From: Ornithinibacillus gellani
GTDB taxonomy: Bacteria > Bacillota > Bacilli > Bacillales > Amphibacillaceae
DNA: 61,505 nucleotides
Direction of reading: 5' to 3'
Assembly: GCF_003730295.1 (NCBI RefSeq)
Contig: NZ_QTSZ01000014.1
Location: 1 to 61,505 of the forward strand
Both the position numbers and the translations under genes were made by a program. The notes under the pieces were generated by a model. That model was not told the origin of the DNA and did not search any database. It saw nothing but the letters and a program-made list of their open reading frames with translations. The first letter of the stretch is position 1, and every line of letters starts with the position of its first letter. Positions 16,455 to 25,007 of the stretch are shown in pieces.

Positions 16455-16510
16455 GTTCTTTCCGTTTTCAGCGAAATGATATAAGAGTTAGATAATTTCC
16501 CTTTCTATTG

Positions 16511-17215
16511 TCATGTGTCATTGGCTATTTCAGTTAATGCTTCAAGGTTTCGTATCGTTATGTTACGATGACCTTTTTGTTCAATCCAGTCATTAGCTTG
16601 AAAGGTAGAAAGTCTTCTGCTAATCGTTTCCTGTGTTGTGCCTAAAAAAGATGCCAAATCTTTTTTACTAATGGGCAGTTTGATTTGCAAGGAATTCTCC
16701 TTCTCCGCTAATTTTACCAAATAACTTGCCGTACGTGTTTCCACATCCTTAACACTTAGCTGGCTTACGAGTTCTTCTGTTTCTTCCAGCCTGCTGCTTA
16801 GCTTTTCTACAATTTTCATTGCAATAGAAGGATAAGCCTGCATTAATTGTTGGATATCTTTTCGATGGATGGCGCAAATATTGGTAGGTTTCATTGCCTC
16901 TGCATAGCTGTCAATATATTTTTCTGTAAATAATGCGAGCTCACCCATGAATTCTCCAGGGTTTAGCACGCGCAATAGCTGCTCTTTTCCAGATTCAAAG
17001 AGCTGATACATTTTAACTTGCCCCGTATGAACAATGTACAAGTATTCTAAAGGGTCGCCATCTCGAAAAAGTATTTCCCCTTTTTGAAACACTTTATTAC
17101 TTGCTAAGCGAACAATTTTCTCCATCTCATTCGTAGACAAGTGATTAAAAATGGGTACTTTAGAAACACATAGATATTGATCATGGTCCGTTTCATGATT
17201 ACAATGATGTGTCAT
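16511..17215 (-). CDS. Crp/Fnr-family transcription regulator with N-terminal cysteines
   Basis: A 234-residue regulator: cyclic-nucleotide-like sensory domain (about 20-135), dimerisation helix (140-170) and a Crp-type winged helix (175-225). The recognition helix reads TTQETISRRLS, keeping the E-x-x-S-R pattern that in Fnr contacts TGTGA/TTGAT half-sites. Cys5 and Cys16 near the N-terminus could bind a metal or Fe-S cluster, but four clear cluster ligands are not visible, so oxygen sensing is unproven. AGAGGT precedes ATG. A matching palindrome occurs upstream of yumB. Confidence 0.88.
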   Translation of the reverse strand: MTHHCNHETDHDQYLCVSKVPIFNHLSTNEMEKIVRLASNKVFQKGEILFRDGDPLEYLYIVHTGQVKMYQLFESGKEQLLRVLNPGEFMGELALFTEKYIDSYAEAMKPTNICAIHRKDIQQLMQAYPSIAMKIVEKLSSRLEETEELVSQLSVKDVETRTASYLVKLAEKENSLQIKLPISKKDLASFLGTTQETISRRLSTFQANDWIEQKGHRNITIRNLEALTEIANDT

Positions 17216-17271
17216 TAGATTTACCTCTTTTCAGACGTTGTTGGCTGGGATAACATATAAATTATCTCATA

Positions 17272-17304
17272 AAAAAACCAGGACGAAGCGATGGACGTCC
17301 TGGA
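17272..17304 (-). terminator. Terminator of yutM
   Basis: On the minus strand CCAGGACG pairs with CGTCCTGG and is followed by TTTTTTT. Confidence 0.85.
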
Positions 17305-17330
17305 GGTATGGTGCTTAAACTTAAACTACA

Positions 17331-17690
17331 TTAACATTTTTCAGGGGAGCCTTCATGATCCTTCGCCCGGAATGATGAACCACATCCACAGGAAACAATT
17401 GCATTTGGATTGTCTATACTAAAGCCTCCCCCCATCATGTTCTGCTTGAAATCTATTTTTGTACCTTCAATGATTGGAATATCTTGTTTAAACAAAACGA
17501 CTGGAATTTCATTGATCATATCTGTTAAATCCAACTCTTCATTAACCTCTTGATCAAAGCCGAGTGAATAAGACAATCCGCTGCAGCCGCCGCCTTTAAT
17601 CCCAAAGCGCAGACGTACATCTCCCTCTTCATCCTGCATCATTTCTTTAATTTGATGACGAGCGTTATCCGTTATTGTTATAGCTGCCAT
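17331..17690 (-). CDS. yutM: A-type Fe-S carrier protein YutM (IscA/SufA/ErpA family)
   Basis: A 119-residue HesB/IscA-fold protein (B. subtilis YutM is 120) that carries Fe-S clusters from the SufBCD-SufU machinery to target enzymes. The three ligands are C36 in GGGCSGLSYSLGF and C101/C103 in VSCGCGSSF. The ATG at 17688-17690 was chosen because GAGGAGGG lies 6 nt upstream. It is separate from sufCDSUB, which lies 28 kb away in this window. Confidence 0.92.
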   Translation of the reverse strand: MAAITITDNARHQIKEMMQDEEGDVRLRFGIKGGGCSGLSYSLGFDQEVNEELDLTDMINEIPVVLFKQDIPIIEGTKIDFKQNMMGGGFSIDNPNAIVSCGCGSSFRAKDHEGSPEKC

Positions 17691-17799
17691 TGCATACCCT
17701 CCTCTTCTTCCACTATTATTAGTATACAAATGTCTGATTATCGATTCAACCATTACGAATGATGAAGCATGTTTATCATGTCATTCTAATTATAGATAT

Positions 17800-18132
17800 C
17801 TATTCTGCTTGTTGTACAACATCATGCTTATCCAATTCCTGATAAATGGTTTTCAAACGAGGTATACCTTCTGCTACAAGCTCTTCATTTACAAAAACAA
17901 TCGGATAAAATAAATCCTCTTCAAAAATTCGTTCCACAAAGTCCTGATGCTTTTTTATAGCAGGTGGTTCATTGATATCGATATATTCATAATCAATGGA
18001 ATCATCCACATATTTCCTCCCAATAGCAGCTTGGAGCCATTCATACGTATCTTTTGATCCTGGTGCTCCTACACAGCTTGCACAAATTTGCTCTGCACCA
18101 TAAACAGTGATTAATACTTTTTTCGTTTCCAT
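17800..18132 (-). CDS. yuzD: YuzD family protein (DUF1462)
   Basis: A 110-residue cytosolic protein of the DUF1462 family, close to B. subtilis YuzD. It has a thioredoxin-like layout with a CASC motif (C17/C20) near the N-terminus, YEYIDIN and a cis-Pro-like FYPIVFVNEELV stretch. Its function is unknown; the motif suggests redox or metal binding. AAGGGGG precedes ATG. It is divergent from the Fe-S scaffold gene yutI and upstream of yutM. Confidence 0.85.
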   Translation of the reverse strand: METKKVLITVYGAEQICASCVGAPGSKDTYEWLQAAIGRKYVDDSIDYEYIDINEPPAIKKHQDFVERIFEEDLFYPIVFVNEELVAEGIPRLKTIYQELDKHDVVQQAE

Positions 18133-18261
18133 ATCTATGCCCCCTTAAATCTACATATTTTTCTATACTTTTTATGTTCATCATTTGAAGTAATATCCTT
18201 ACAGTTACTTTTATTTTACAAAATCTTTATTAAAAGATAAAATAAAAGTAATTGATTTAAT

Positions 18262-18308
18262 TGAAATTCATTCTCATGATAGATTTTTAATGCAATCCGT
18301 TTTATAAT
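18262..18308 (+). promoter_or_regulatory. Possible Fur-like box and -10 element upstream of yutI
   Basis: TGAAATTCATTCTCA (18262-18276) matches 11 of the 14 defined positions in the Bacillus Fur 7-1-7 motif. TATAAT lies at 18303-18308, close to the yutI Shine-Dalgarno; a good -35 is not visible. Iron control of an Fe-S scaffold would make sense, but the match is imperfect in an AT-rich region. Confidence 0.3.
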
Positions 18309-18332
18309 GAAATAGAAAGGAGAAGATGGATA

Positions 18333-18557
18333 ATGCATGAACAGGTACAGGAAGTCTTAAATAAATTACGACCATTTCTACTACGCGATGGTGGAGATGT
18401 AGAGCTAGTTGATGTAGATGAAAATGGCATTGTGCTTCTTCGTCTGATGGGAGCATGTGGAAATTGCCCAAGCTCAACCATTACGTTAAAAGCTGGAATT
18501 GAACGTGCCCTCCGAACTGAAGTCCCTGGCGTTAAAGAAATCGAACAGGTATTTTAA
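18333..18557 (+). CDS. yutI: NifU-like Fe-S scaffold protein YutI (Nfu domain)
   Basis: A 74-residue protein consisting of a single Nfu/NifU C-terminal domain that holds a 4Fe-4S cluster between two monomers and hands it to client proteins. The CGNC motif is C42 and C45 in [16 protein letters not shown] lies about 10 nt before ATG. It is shorter than the 111-residue B. subtilis YutI but contains the full domain. It has its own terminator. Confidence 0.92.
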   Translation: MHEQVQEVLNKLRPFLLRDGGDVELVDVDENGIVLLRLMGACGNCPSSTITLKAGIERALRTEVPGVKEIEQVF

Positions 18558-18567
18558 AATAGATATG

Positions 18568-18606
18568 TAAAGCAGGTACTCCGAATAGGTGACCTGCTTT
18601 TTATTT
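18568..18606. terminator. Bidirectional terminator between yutI and the dehydrogenase gene
   Basis: AAAGCAGGT and ACCTGCTTT form the stem, with T tracts on the plus strand and A-rich flank on the other; it ends two convergent genes. Confidence 0.75.
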
Positions 18607-18616
18607 TTTCTCACAG

Positions 18617-19585
18617 CTATTTGTCCAAAACCGGTGTACGTGCATCCGCTCCGTAAAGTACGCTGCAGCAATTATCTAAACAGAGCTTAATCATCGCTGT
18701 ACGCGTTTCTTCACTAGCAGAGCCAATATGCGGTAAACAAACAACTTGCTCTAGCTTTAATAAGGGATGACTCCCATCAATTGGTTCCTGGTCAAAAACA
18801 TCCAAACCTGCTCCTCTAATCTTGCCAGTTTCTAATGCATGAAGCAAAGCTGTTTCATCCACAACTTTCCCACGAGATATATTGATAAAAATTGCTGATT
18901 CCTTCATCAACTGGAATGCTTTGGTATTAAATGTATGGCTTGTTTCCGGAGTCAGTGGTACGACAGATACAACAAAGTCGGATTCCTTTAATAATTGTTC
19001 AATGGAAACATAGGAAGCTCCGATGGCTTTTTCAGCGGTTTTATTGCGCCTTCGATTATGATATAAGACATTCATATCAAAGCCTTTCGCCCGCTTAGCA
19101 ATTGCTTCACCAATTCTACCCATCCCGTAAATGCCAATTGTTTTATGATGGATATCAGCACCAGCCATGAAATAAGGAGACCATTCCTTCCAGCCATTAT
19201 TTTTGATTAAATTAGTTGCCTCAGGTATTCGTCTTGCTGTTGCCATTAACAGTGCAAACCCCAAATCCGCTGTCGTTTCAGTCAAGACATCTGGTGTATT
19301 CGTAATTACTGTCCCTTGAGCTGTAGCAGCCGCAACATCAATATTGTCATAACCAACTGCTAAATTGGAAACAACCTTTAGATGTGAATTTGCTGCCAAA
19401 AACGCTTCATCAATTTGATCAGACAACATGCAAATTAATCCATCTACCTGTTGGGCTTTTTCCATCAAAGTGGTATGTGGTATCGGTACCGCTTCATGTT
19501 CCCACATATGAATATCCAGCTTAGAGGCATATTGATCTATGATGTTTTTTGGAATACTGCGACTGATATAGATCGATGGTTTCAA
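18617..19585 (-). CDS. D-2-hydroxyacid dehydrogenase (glyoxylate/hydroxypyruvate reductase-like)
   Basis: A 322-residue NAD(P)-dependent enzyme reducing 2-keto acids such as glyoxylate or hydroxypyruvate. It has a substrate domain (residues 1-100 and the last 30) around a nucleotide domain with GMGRIGEAIAKR. The catalytic triad is seen as R in ISRGKVVDE, E in DQEPIDGSHPL and H in LPHIGSAS. TTG 19585 is chosen because GGGTG lies 5 nt upstream; an ATG 27 nt further up is possible. It resembles GyaR/YvcT-type proteins; the exact substrate cannot be read from sequence. Confidence 0.88.
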   Translation of the reverse strand: MKPSIYISRSIPKNIIDQYASKLDIHMWEHEAVPIPHTTLMEKAQQVDGLICMLSDQIDEAFLAANSHLKVVSNLAVGYDNIDVAAATAQGTVITNTPDVLTETTADLGFALLMATARRIPEATNLIKNNGWKEWSPYFMAGADIHHKTIGIYGMGRIGEAIAKRAKGFDMNVLYHNRRRNKTAEKAIGASYVSIEQLLKESDFVVSVVPLTPETSHTFNTKAFQLMKESAIFINISRGKVVDETALLHALETGKIRGAGLDVFDQEPIDGSHPLLKLEQVVCLPHIGSASEETRTAMIKLCLDNCCSVLYGADARTPVLDK

Positions 19586-19648
19586 GTTAACACCCACTCC
19601 TATCTCATTCATGTCGACCTATGTTTTTATTGTTGGAAGCTCTTTCAC

Positions 19649-20614
19649 TTATAACCAGTCTACCATAGGAATGTTGATTGCGGCATATTCTTCCCTTATC
19701 CAATGAAATAGTTCCCTGACCCCTGTCTCATACTTGGTTTGTTGGTCCAAGGTATTGGATAGCCTTTGATACGCCTGTTCCGGTTTTTCGGTTGCTAACC
19801 CTTCCTCCAAACAATCGAATAGATGAACTGGAAATAATAATCTTGCATATAATAATCGCCAACCAAAAGTAGATATAGGTCGGATGTCGTTGTAGCTACG
19901 TAATGTTTCTACAGCAGCAACAATCCCATTTTCCTTCATTAGCTCATTACGAACCAACTCCGCCACATCACGCATTGGATGATCAAATGCGAGGTCTTCC
20001 ATCCAAATAATTGGTTTTTGCAATTGATTGGTATATCTCCAAAACACGATGGATCCTTGATCATGGGGGCTATGTTTTGTTTCCCGGACACTTTCTTGGA
20101 CATATTGTATCGCATTTTCACTTAAGCCAACGATATATGGTAAGCTATCAACTATAAGCGCATCATAATCCCGTTTATGCTGTTTTGCTATTTCCATTAG
20201 TTTTGATTCAAATGCGGTTAGTTTCTCAATCCAGAGCTCCCTCCATTGCCCATAACTGGAGAGCAAAATCGGTTCATATGGATATTGAGAACCCAGATCA
20301 TGAAATGCAGCAAGCTGTTTTCCGGGTTCTTCACCTCTGGATTGGAGTAAAGGCTGCGCTTTTAAACCGAGCCTTGCTGGTTCCTCGTTGGTGAACCATT
20401 CTCCTTGCCATGTGTACATGGGAACAGTCACATGACGGTAACCTGCGTATGCTAAATATTGAGCCAATGCTCCCTGCTCCAGCAATAGTTCTTCCTTGTT
20501 TGCTGAAGGAATGATAAAATAGGAAAAAGTGGAATCTTGTAATCCTTCCCGATGATCCCAGATGACTTTATTATTTGCCTGTACACCATAGTAACGATGA
20601 AGTAATTGTTCCAC
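19649..20614 (-). CDS. yutH: Spore coat-associated kinase-like protein YutH
   Basis: A 321-residue protein of the CotS/YutH group, which has an aminoglycoside-phosphotransferase-like fold. Features include VFWRYTNQLQKP and WMEDLAFDHPMRDVAELVR in the C-terminal lobe, resembling the metal-binding segment of the kinase fold, but the catalytic HGD loop is not recognisable, as usual in YutH. It is expected in the mother cell or coat. GTG 20614 was chosen because GGAGGAG lies 6 nt upstream. B. subtilis YutH is 339 residues. Confidence 0.85.
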   Translation of the reverse strand: MEQLLHRYYGVQANNKVIWDHREGLQDSTFSYFIIPSANKEELLLEQGALAQYLAYAGYRHVTVPMYTWQGEWFTNEEPARLGLKAQPLLQSRGEEPGKQLAAFHDLGSQYPYEPILLSSYGQWRELWIEKLTAFESKLMEIAKQHKRDYDALIVDSLPYIVGLSENAIQYVQESVRETKHSPHDQGSIVFWRYTNQLQKPIIWMEDLAFDHPMRDVAELVRNELMKENGIVAAVETLRSYNDIRPISTFGWRLLYARLLFPVHLFDCLEEGLATEKPEQAYQRLSNTLDQQTKYETGVRELFHWIREEYAAINIPMVDWL

Positions 20615-20696
20615 ATCAATCTCCTCCAGCACGTTATTATTTTATTTATATGCTTGAAGAGATGGTTTTACGATATAAAAGAAATGGGTGATGTAG

Positions 20697-21209
20697 ATGG
20701 AAAACATCAAAAAAAGTGAGTTAGAAATTAAAGCAAGAAAATGGTTAAAAGAACGCGGAGTCGAATTAAGTGATATTGCAGAGCTGGTATATTACCTTCA
20801 GGCACAATATCATGAAGAATTAAAAATGGAGGATTGCTTATATAATGTAGATCGTGTGTTGACAAAGCGAGAAGTGCAAAATGCAATTCTCACCGGTATA
20901 CAGCTTGACGTATTGGCGGAAAAAAATCTGCTGGAAGAACCACTGCAAACAACGATTCAAACAGATGAAGGTTTGTATGGCATAGATGAGATTATTGCTT
21001 TTTCTATCGTGAATGTTTATGGTTCCATCGGTTTTACCAATTATGGATTTATTGATAAACAAAAACCTGGTATCCTGAAGCGATTAAATGACCGGACAAC
21101 TGGAGAATGCCATACTTTCCTTGATGATATTGTTGGCGCCATTGCGGCGGCTGCATCAAGTCGCTTGGCACATGCTAGCGCAGATGAGGAAGGCTCATTG
21201 GACAATTAA
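20697..21209 (+). CDS. yutG: YutG, phosphatidylglycerophosphatase A-like protein
   Basis: A 170-residue protein of the PgpA family, close to B. subtilis YutG (165). The C-terminal part carries GIDEIIAFSIVNVYGSIG and LDDIVGAIAAA with conserved acidic residues, similar to PgpA, but there is little membrane-spanning character. The family removes phosphate from phosphatidylglycerol phosphate; for YutG this role is plausible. GGGTGATG lies before ATG. It is divergent from yutH. Confidence 0.85.
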   Translation: MENIKKSELEIKARKWLKERGVELSDIAELVYYLQAQYHEELKMEDCLYNVDRVLTKREVQNAILTGIQLDVLAEKNLLEEPLQTTIQTDEGLYGIDEIIAFSIVNVYGSIGFTNYGFIDKQKPGILKRLNDRTTGECHTFLDDIVGAIAAAASSRLAHASADEEGSLDN

Positions 21210-21253
21210 TTCAGATACACGGCAATTGCACCGTTGTTAACAAGACAAAATAA

Positions 21254-21297
21254 AAGAACTGCTCCTTTCCAACGCACGAGAGGCAGTTCTTTTTTAG
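21254..21297. terminator. Terminator between yutG and the SufR-like gene
   Basis: AGAACTGC with GCAGTTCT form the base of a hairpin followed by TTTTTT on the plus strand; it sits between two convergent genes. Confidence 0.78.
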
Positions 21298-21309
21298 TTA
21301 AGATATAAA

Positions 21310-21954
21310 TTAGTGCTTGGTTTTTTTAGCTGGATTCGTAATAAGCCACTTACAATACGCGTCCCCACCCGTAATACAGGAATGGGAAGTAACTTCACTA
21401 CCTGGAAATACATCTTGGAAAACACTTTTTTCATTTTTACAGACCTGGCGATATGCGGAAGCAATATTGGAGATTGGGCAATTAAAGTGCTTCATTTCGT
21501 AATCGCCATTTTCCGTTTTTTCGTATTCAACCATATAACCTTTTTCATCTTGAATTTCAGCCACTTTTGCAACGCGTTTATCAAAATCATCCGTCTCAAT
21601 CGTTTCTTCAAAAAAGCTTCTTTCCCGATCCATTCGCTTCTCCAACAATTCCTTTACGGCTTCTTTTCCTTGTAGCTCTTCCAAATCACGTAATAATTCA
21701 ACAGGCAGCGCTTCATACTGATTTGGAAAAGTAGCATGGCCTTTTTTCGTTAATTCGTAACGATAAAATGGTCTGCCTATTTCCTGTTTGACTGCAACCT
21801 TATGGATGAATCCCTGTTCCACCAGTTCATGGATATGTCGTCGAACTGCAATCTCGGAAATCGTAAAATAGACCATCATCTCCTCAATTGTAAGGAGATG
21901 ATCTTTTTTTAAAATGGTAAGTAATTTTTGTTTTGTTGGTGTACGTTTTTTCAA
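21310..21954 (-). CDS. SufR-like HTH regulator with a four-cysteine C-terminal domain
   Basis: About 214 residues: a winged helix (about 5-75, with SEIAVRRHIHELVEQGF as recognition region and a wing GRPFYRYELT), a helical linker and a C-terminal domain with four Cys in a C-x12-C-x20-C-x7-C arrangement near residues 159-201. Cyanobacterial and actinobacterial SufR proteins bind a 4Fe-4S cluster with a similar C-x12-C start, so a cluster-sensing repressor is likely. TTG 21954 has AAGGA 8 nt upstream; ATG 21963 abuts the site. It follows yutE by 2-11 nt in one operon. Its targets could include the suf or yut genes, which is inference. Confidence 0.72.
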   Translation of the reverse strand: MKKRTPTKQKLLTILKKDHLLTIEEMMVYFTISEIAVRRHIHELVEQGFIHKVAVKQEIGRPFYRYELTKKGHATFPNQYEALPVELLRDLEELQGKEAVKELLEKRMDRERSFFEETIETDDFDKRVAKVAEIQDEKGYMVEYEKTENGDYEMKHFNCPISNIASAYRQVCKNEKSVFQDVFPGSEVTSHSCITGGDAYCKWLITNPAKKTKH

Positions 21955-21965
21955 TGTCATCATCC

Positions 21966-22406
21966 TTATTTTTCATTTGAAAAAGTATTTGCTACACCCA
22001 ATTCATTATCTAAATAGCTCGTTATATGTTCGTTAAATGCCCCAAGCATCTGTTGATTGCGTTGCATCGCGGTTATAAGCTGTTCATGATTTACTGTATG
22101 ATATTCACGTACAAGCATATCCCGGAGCTTTATAAATGCAACATAATGAGGTAGTTCATCCTGTGGCAGCACTTTTTCATCCACTAAAATCTCGATAATA
22201 TCCTCATAACTTCCAGGATCACGCATAATAAAGCCATCAATCATTTTATTTCCGACATCTATAATAGACTCAATCAGCATATGGACAAGCCGCTCCAACG
22301 CCAATTTTTCCAATTTACTTTCAAAACGATGTTGTTTCGATTCCTCCAGCAATGTTTCCATATAAGCTAAAATTGCTTCAATTTCTTGTCGATTCACAAA
22401 GTACAT
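21966..22406 (-). CDS. yutE: YutE, HepT-like DUF86 protein without the catalytic histidine
   Basis: A 146-residue all-helical protein of the DUF86 (HepT-like) family, matching B. subtilis YutE in length. HepT toxins have an R-x4-6-H-x-Y RNase motif; here the matching segment is R95-x4-R100-E-Y102, with Arg in place of His. No MntA-type nucleotidyltransferase antitoxin gene is adjacent. It is thus probably a domesticated, non-RNase family member. It is first in a two-gene operon with the SufR-like regulator. Confidence 0.8.
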   Translation of the reverse strand: MYFVNRQEIEAILAYMETLLEESKQHRFESKLEKLALERLVHMLIESIIDVGNKMIDGFIMRDPGSYEDIIEILVDEKVLPQDELPHYVAFIKLRDMLVREYHTVNHEQLITAMQRNQQMLGAFNEHITSYLDNELGVANTFSNEK

Positions 22407-22636
22407 CTTTCTTCCTGCCCCCCACTACTCCTGCTACTTTTATCATACCATATTTTTGACTGATGGAAGTGACAATCCTACTTAATTCATACTGTTTTCA
22501 CTAGGGATTTGTCTATCCTTTGAACAGTTTTATCCATGCTGCGTTACTTCATTAAAAAGCAACAACCTTCCCAGATGCATGTTACAATACAGATAGATGT
22601 TTTTAGAAAATTCAAATGGCAGAGGTGATTCATAAA

Positions 22637-24058
22637 ATGCTAACAACGACGGTTCCTACATCCATTTTAGATATGGATGCAGTGGAAATCGCCAAGCAAA
22701 TCAAACAGGGTAACCTATCCAGCACTGTTGCTGTACAAACATATATCGAACAAATTAATAAATACAATCCTAAAATACGAGCAATGGTTGAAGATAGATT
22801 TACCAAGGCACTTGCAGAGGCGGCAAAATTGGATATGGCAGATGAACCGATTGGAACTTTACATGGCGTCCCGATAAGTATGAAAGAGGCTTTCGACGTT
22901 ACTGGGATGAAAACAACGGGAGGACTCGTCCAAAGAAAGGATTTAATTGCTCAAACAGATGCGGCAATTGTCCAAAAACTGAAAGCTGCTGGTGCGATTA
23001 TCTTAGGTAAAACAAATACACCAGCATTATGCTTTTGTCAGGAAACAGATAATAAACTATATGGAAGAACGAATAATCCATGGGATATCCTTCGTACAGC
23101 TGGTGGTTCAAGTGGTGGTGAAGGTGCATTACTGGCATTTGGCGGAGCAGCAGCGGGGATTGGGTCTGACATTGGTGGCTCCATTCGATTTCCAAGTCAT
23201 TTGAACGGAGTGGTTGGCTTTAAACCAGGGATGTTTCAAGTCAATGCTGAAGGCCATTTCCCTTCCAATCATATCCCGTTGCAAAATCGGATGCTAGGCA
23301 TCGGTCCAATGGGAAAATCCGTTAGGGATATGGAGCTTTTGTATCAATTGATATCCACCTATCAACCAAAGGAGATAGATTTGGATCAATATGCCATACA
23401 CATGCTGCCACATGCGGATATAAAAATTCTTACCACACAATCCAAATTGGTATTGTCAAAAATAGAACAATCACTTCATGCATCGGTATCAGTTTCTTAT
23501 GCCAAGCCGCCATTTTTTGATGAAAGTGCTCAGCTCTGGCAGGAAATCATGTCTATCGATGGTGCAAAATCATTGCGAATGCTTGCATATAGTGATCGGA
23601 TATCTTCCCCTGTTCATGCTTTTATAAAAGAGAAAGTCTTTGGAAATTCGATTCATCACCCCTACTTATCGTGGGCACTCATTGGTGCAGCAATGTTTAC
23701 ACCGTCCGCTCCACGAATTCAAGAAATACATGACATCATTGCAAAAGGTGACAATCAAATCAATCATATGCTAAACAGAAGTCTTTTCATTCTGCCTGTT
23801 TACCGACAAGGAGCAGTGGAGCATGGAAAATTATATAAAGATATTTTTTCCATCCGTAAAACATTTAAAAAGCATATGCCATTTGTTGCGTATGCGAATG
23901 TGTGGGGACTTCCTTCGTTAACGATACCAATTGGACAGGACGAAAATCATATGCCAATAGCCATACAAATAATAAGTCGTATCGGAAATGAATCCGCTAT
24001 CTTCCAGCTTGGGCACCTATTAGAAAAGCAGTTCCGCGGCTATCAACGCTATAACTAA
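22637..24058 (+). CDS. Amidase-signature family amidase
   Basis: A 473-residue amidase hydrolysing a carbon-nitrogen amide bond, substrate unknown. The Ser-cisSer-Lys triad is visible: Lys in GVPISMKEAFDV (about residue 78), and the serines in the TAGGSSGGEGALLA and GSDIGGSIRFPS segments. The middle part (residues 200-400) diverges from GatA, and no gatB or gatC is adjacent, so this is a catabolic or detoxifying amidase. ATG 22637 was chosen because AGAGGTGA lies 8 nt upstream. It stands alone. Confidence 0.85.
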   Translation: MLTTTVPTSILDMDAVEIAKQIKQGNLSSTVAVQTYIEQINKYNPKIRAMVEDRFTKALAEAAKLDMADEPIGTLHGVPISMKEAFDVTGMKTTGGLVQRKDLIAQTDAAIVQKLKAAGAIILGKTNTPALCFCQETDNKLYGRTNNPWDILRTAGGSSGGEGALLAFGGAAAGIGSDIGGSIRFPSHLNGVVGFKPGMFQVNAEGHFPSNHIPLQNRMLGIGPMGKSVRDMELLYQLISTYQPKEIDLDQYAIHMLPHADIKILTTQSKLVLSKIEQSLHASVSVSYAKPPFFDESAQLWQEIMSIDGAKSLRMLAYSDRISSPVHAFIKEKVFGNSIHHPYLSWALIGAAMFTPSAPRIQEIHDIIAKGDNQINHMLNRSLFILPVYRQGAVEHGKLYKDIFSIRKTFKKHMPFVAYANVWGLPSLTIPIGQDENHMPIAIQIISRIGNESAIFQLGHLLEKQFRGYQRYN

Positions 24059-24145
24059 CATCCCGTTCCATTTATTGGCTTTCATGAATGAGACGATATG
24101 CACAAATGATAATCAGACATAGACACGAAGAAAGGAAAATCAATC

Positions 24146-24412
24146 ATGTCTGATCGTAACGAAAAATATACAGATTTCGATAATGTGGAGAAAATGAGAG
24201 AATATATCAATCCAGAAGAATTTCCTGAAGGATCTGTAGGCTCAACAATACGTGCAAATGAACCAGTCACTGGTAAATCAACACCTTGGAAACAAGGGCA
24301 GCGCAGCAGAAGTGCGTATGTATATGAAGATAAAGCATTCCATGAAGATATACCACGCCAAGCACCAGGCGCACATCCACTTCATGACGAACCAAATGAA
24401 AAGCAACCATAA
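24146..24412 (+). CDS. Small conserved hydrophilic protein of unknown function
   Basis: An 88-residue, highly charged protein with no membrane segment, apparently cytosolic. Notable stretches are the N-terminal NVEKMREYINPEEFPEGS, a central STPWKQGQRSRSAYVYED and a C-terminal DIPRQAPGAHPLHDEP, rich in Pro and His. A similar small protein occurs in many Bacillaceae, annotated only as a cytosolic protein. GAAAGGAAAA precedes ATG by a normal distance and a terminator follows, so it is a real gene. Confidence 0.7.
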   Translation: MSDRNEKYTDFDNVEKMREYINPEEFPEGSVGSTIRANEPVTGKSTPWKQGQRSRSAYVYEDKAFHEDIPRQAPGAHPLHDEPNEKQP

Positions 24413-24446
24413 TGAAGATGCTGGAACATTAATAGTACCTCATGAT

Positions 24447-24494
24447 GAAAAAACGGTCATGATTATCTTTCGTGATAAACATGACCGTTTTTTA
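24447..24494 (+). terminator. Terminator of the 88-residue protein gene
   Basis: AAAACGGTCATG pairs with CATGACCGTTTT and TTTT follows. Confidence 0.85.
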
Positions 24495-24593
24495 TTGAGA
24501 ATTTGATGGGAACTGGTAGTATGTTTTCTTCAATTTTCCGCCTATTTACTGACCTCTTTTTGTTGTGTTTCAATGGGTTTCGCCCAAGCTTTA

Positions 24594-24881
24594 TCAACTC
24601 GTTTTATTCACCTTTTTTATCACAAAATAGGCACAACCAAAATTACAAAACTCATATAAATAATCCTCAACAGAACTAATTTTCGTATCAAATGATGATT
24701 TTGGATTATGATCCTCATAAAAGCCTTTCAAACGAAGCTGGTCATAGCCCCAATCACCGACGATATAATCGTATTTTTTTAGAATATCCGAATATCTTTC
24801 CTTCAGCACTTCTTCCTGAAGTCCTTCTTTTACATTCTCTACAATTTCGTATTTTTTCCCGAATAATTCAATCACTAACAT
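24594..24881 (-). CDS. yutD: YutD family protein (DUF1027)
   Basis: A 95-residue protein of the DUF1027/YutD family, similar in length to B. subtilis YutD (about 102). Family features are DYIVGDWGYDQLRLKGFY (residues 38-55) and DYLYEFCNFGCAYFVIKK near the C-terminus with two Cys. Function is unknown. The ATG is only 2 nt from a GGGGTGA site; the GTG two codons later has better spacing and may be the true start. Confidence 0.88.
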   Translation of the reverse strand: MLVIELFGKKYEIVENVKEGLQEEVLKERYSDILKKYDYIVGDWGYDQLRLKGFYEDHNPKSSFDTKISSVEDYLYEFCNFGCAYFVIKKVNKTS

Positions 24882-25007
24882 TCACCCCGCTTAACATGTC
24901 TATAGTTTATCACATTTCTATAGATGAATCCTGTTATTTCCTGTATGAAATTATCTAGATATACCAAACTAACTACAGAAGAATGTAGAACAGTTAGGAG
25001 GAATAAT

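Noticed and set aside
21966-22406. Active HepT/MntA toxin-antitoxin system
   Set aside because: The RNase His is replaced by Arg and no nucleotidyltransferase partner is adjacent.
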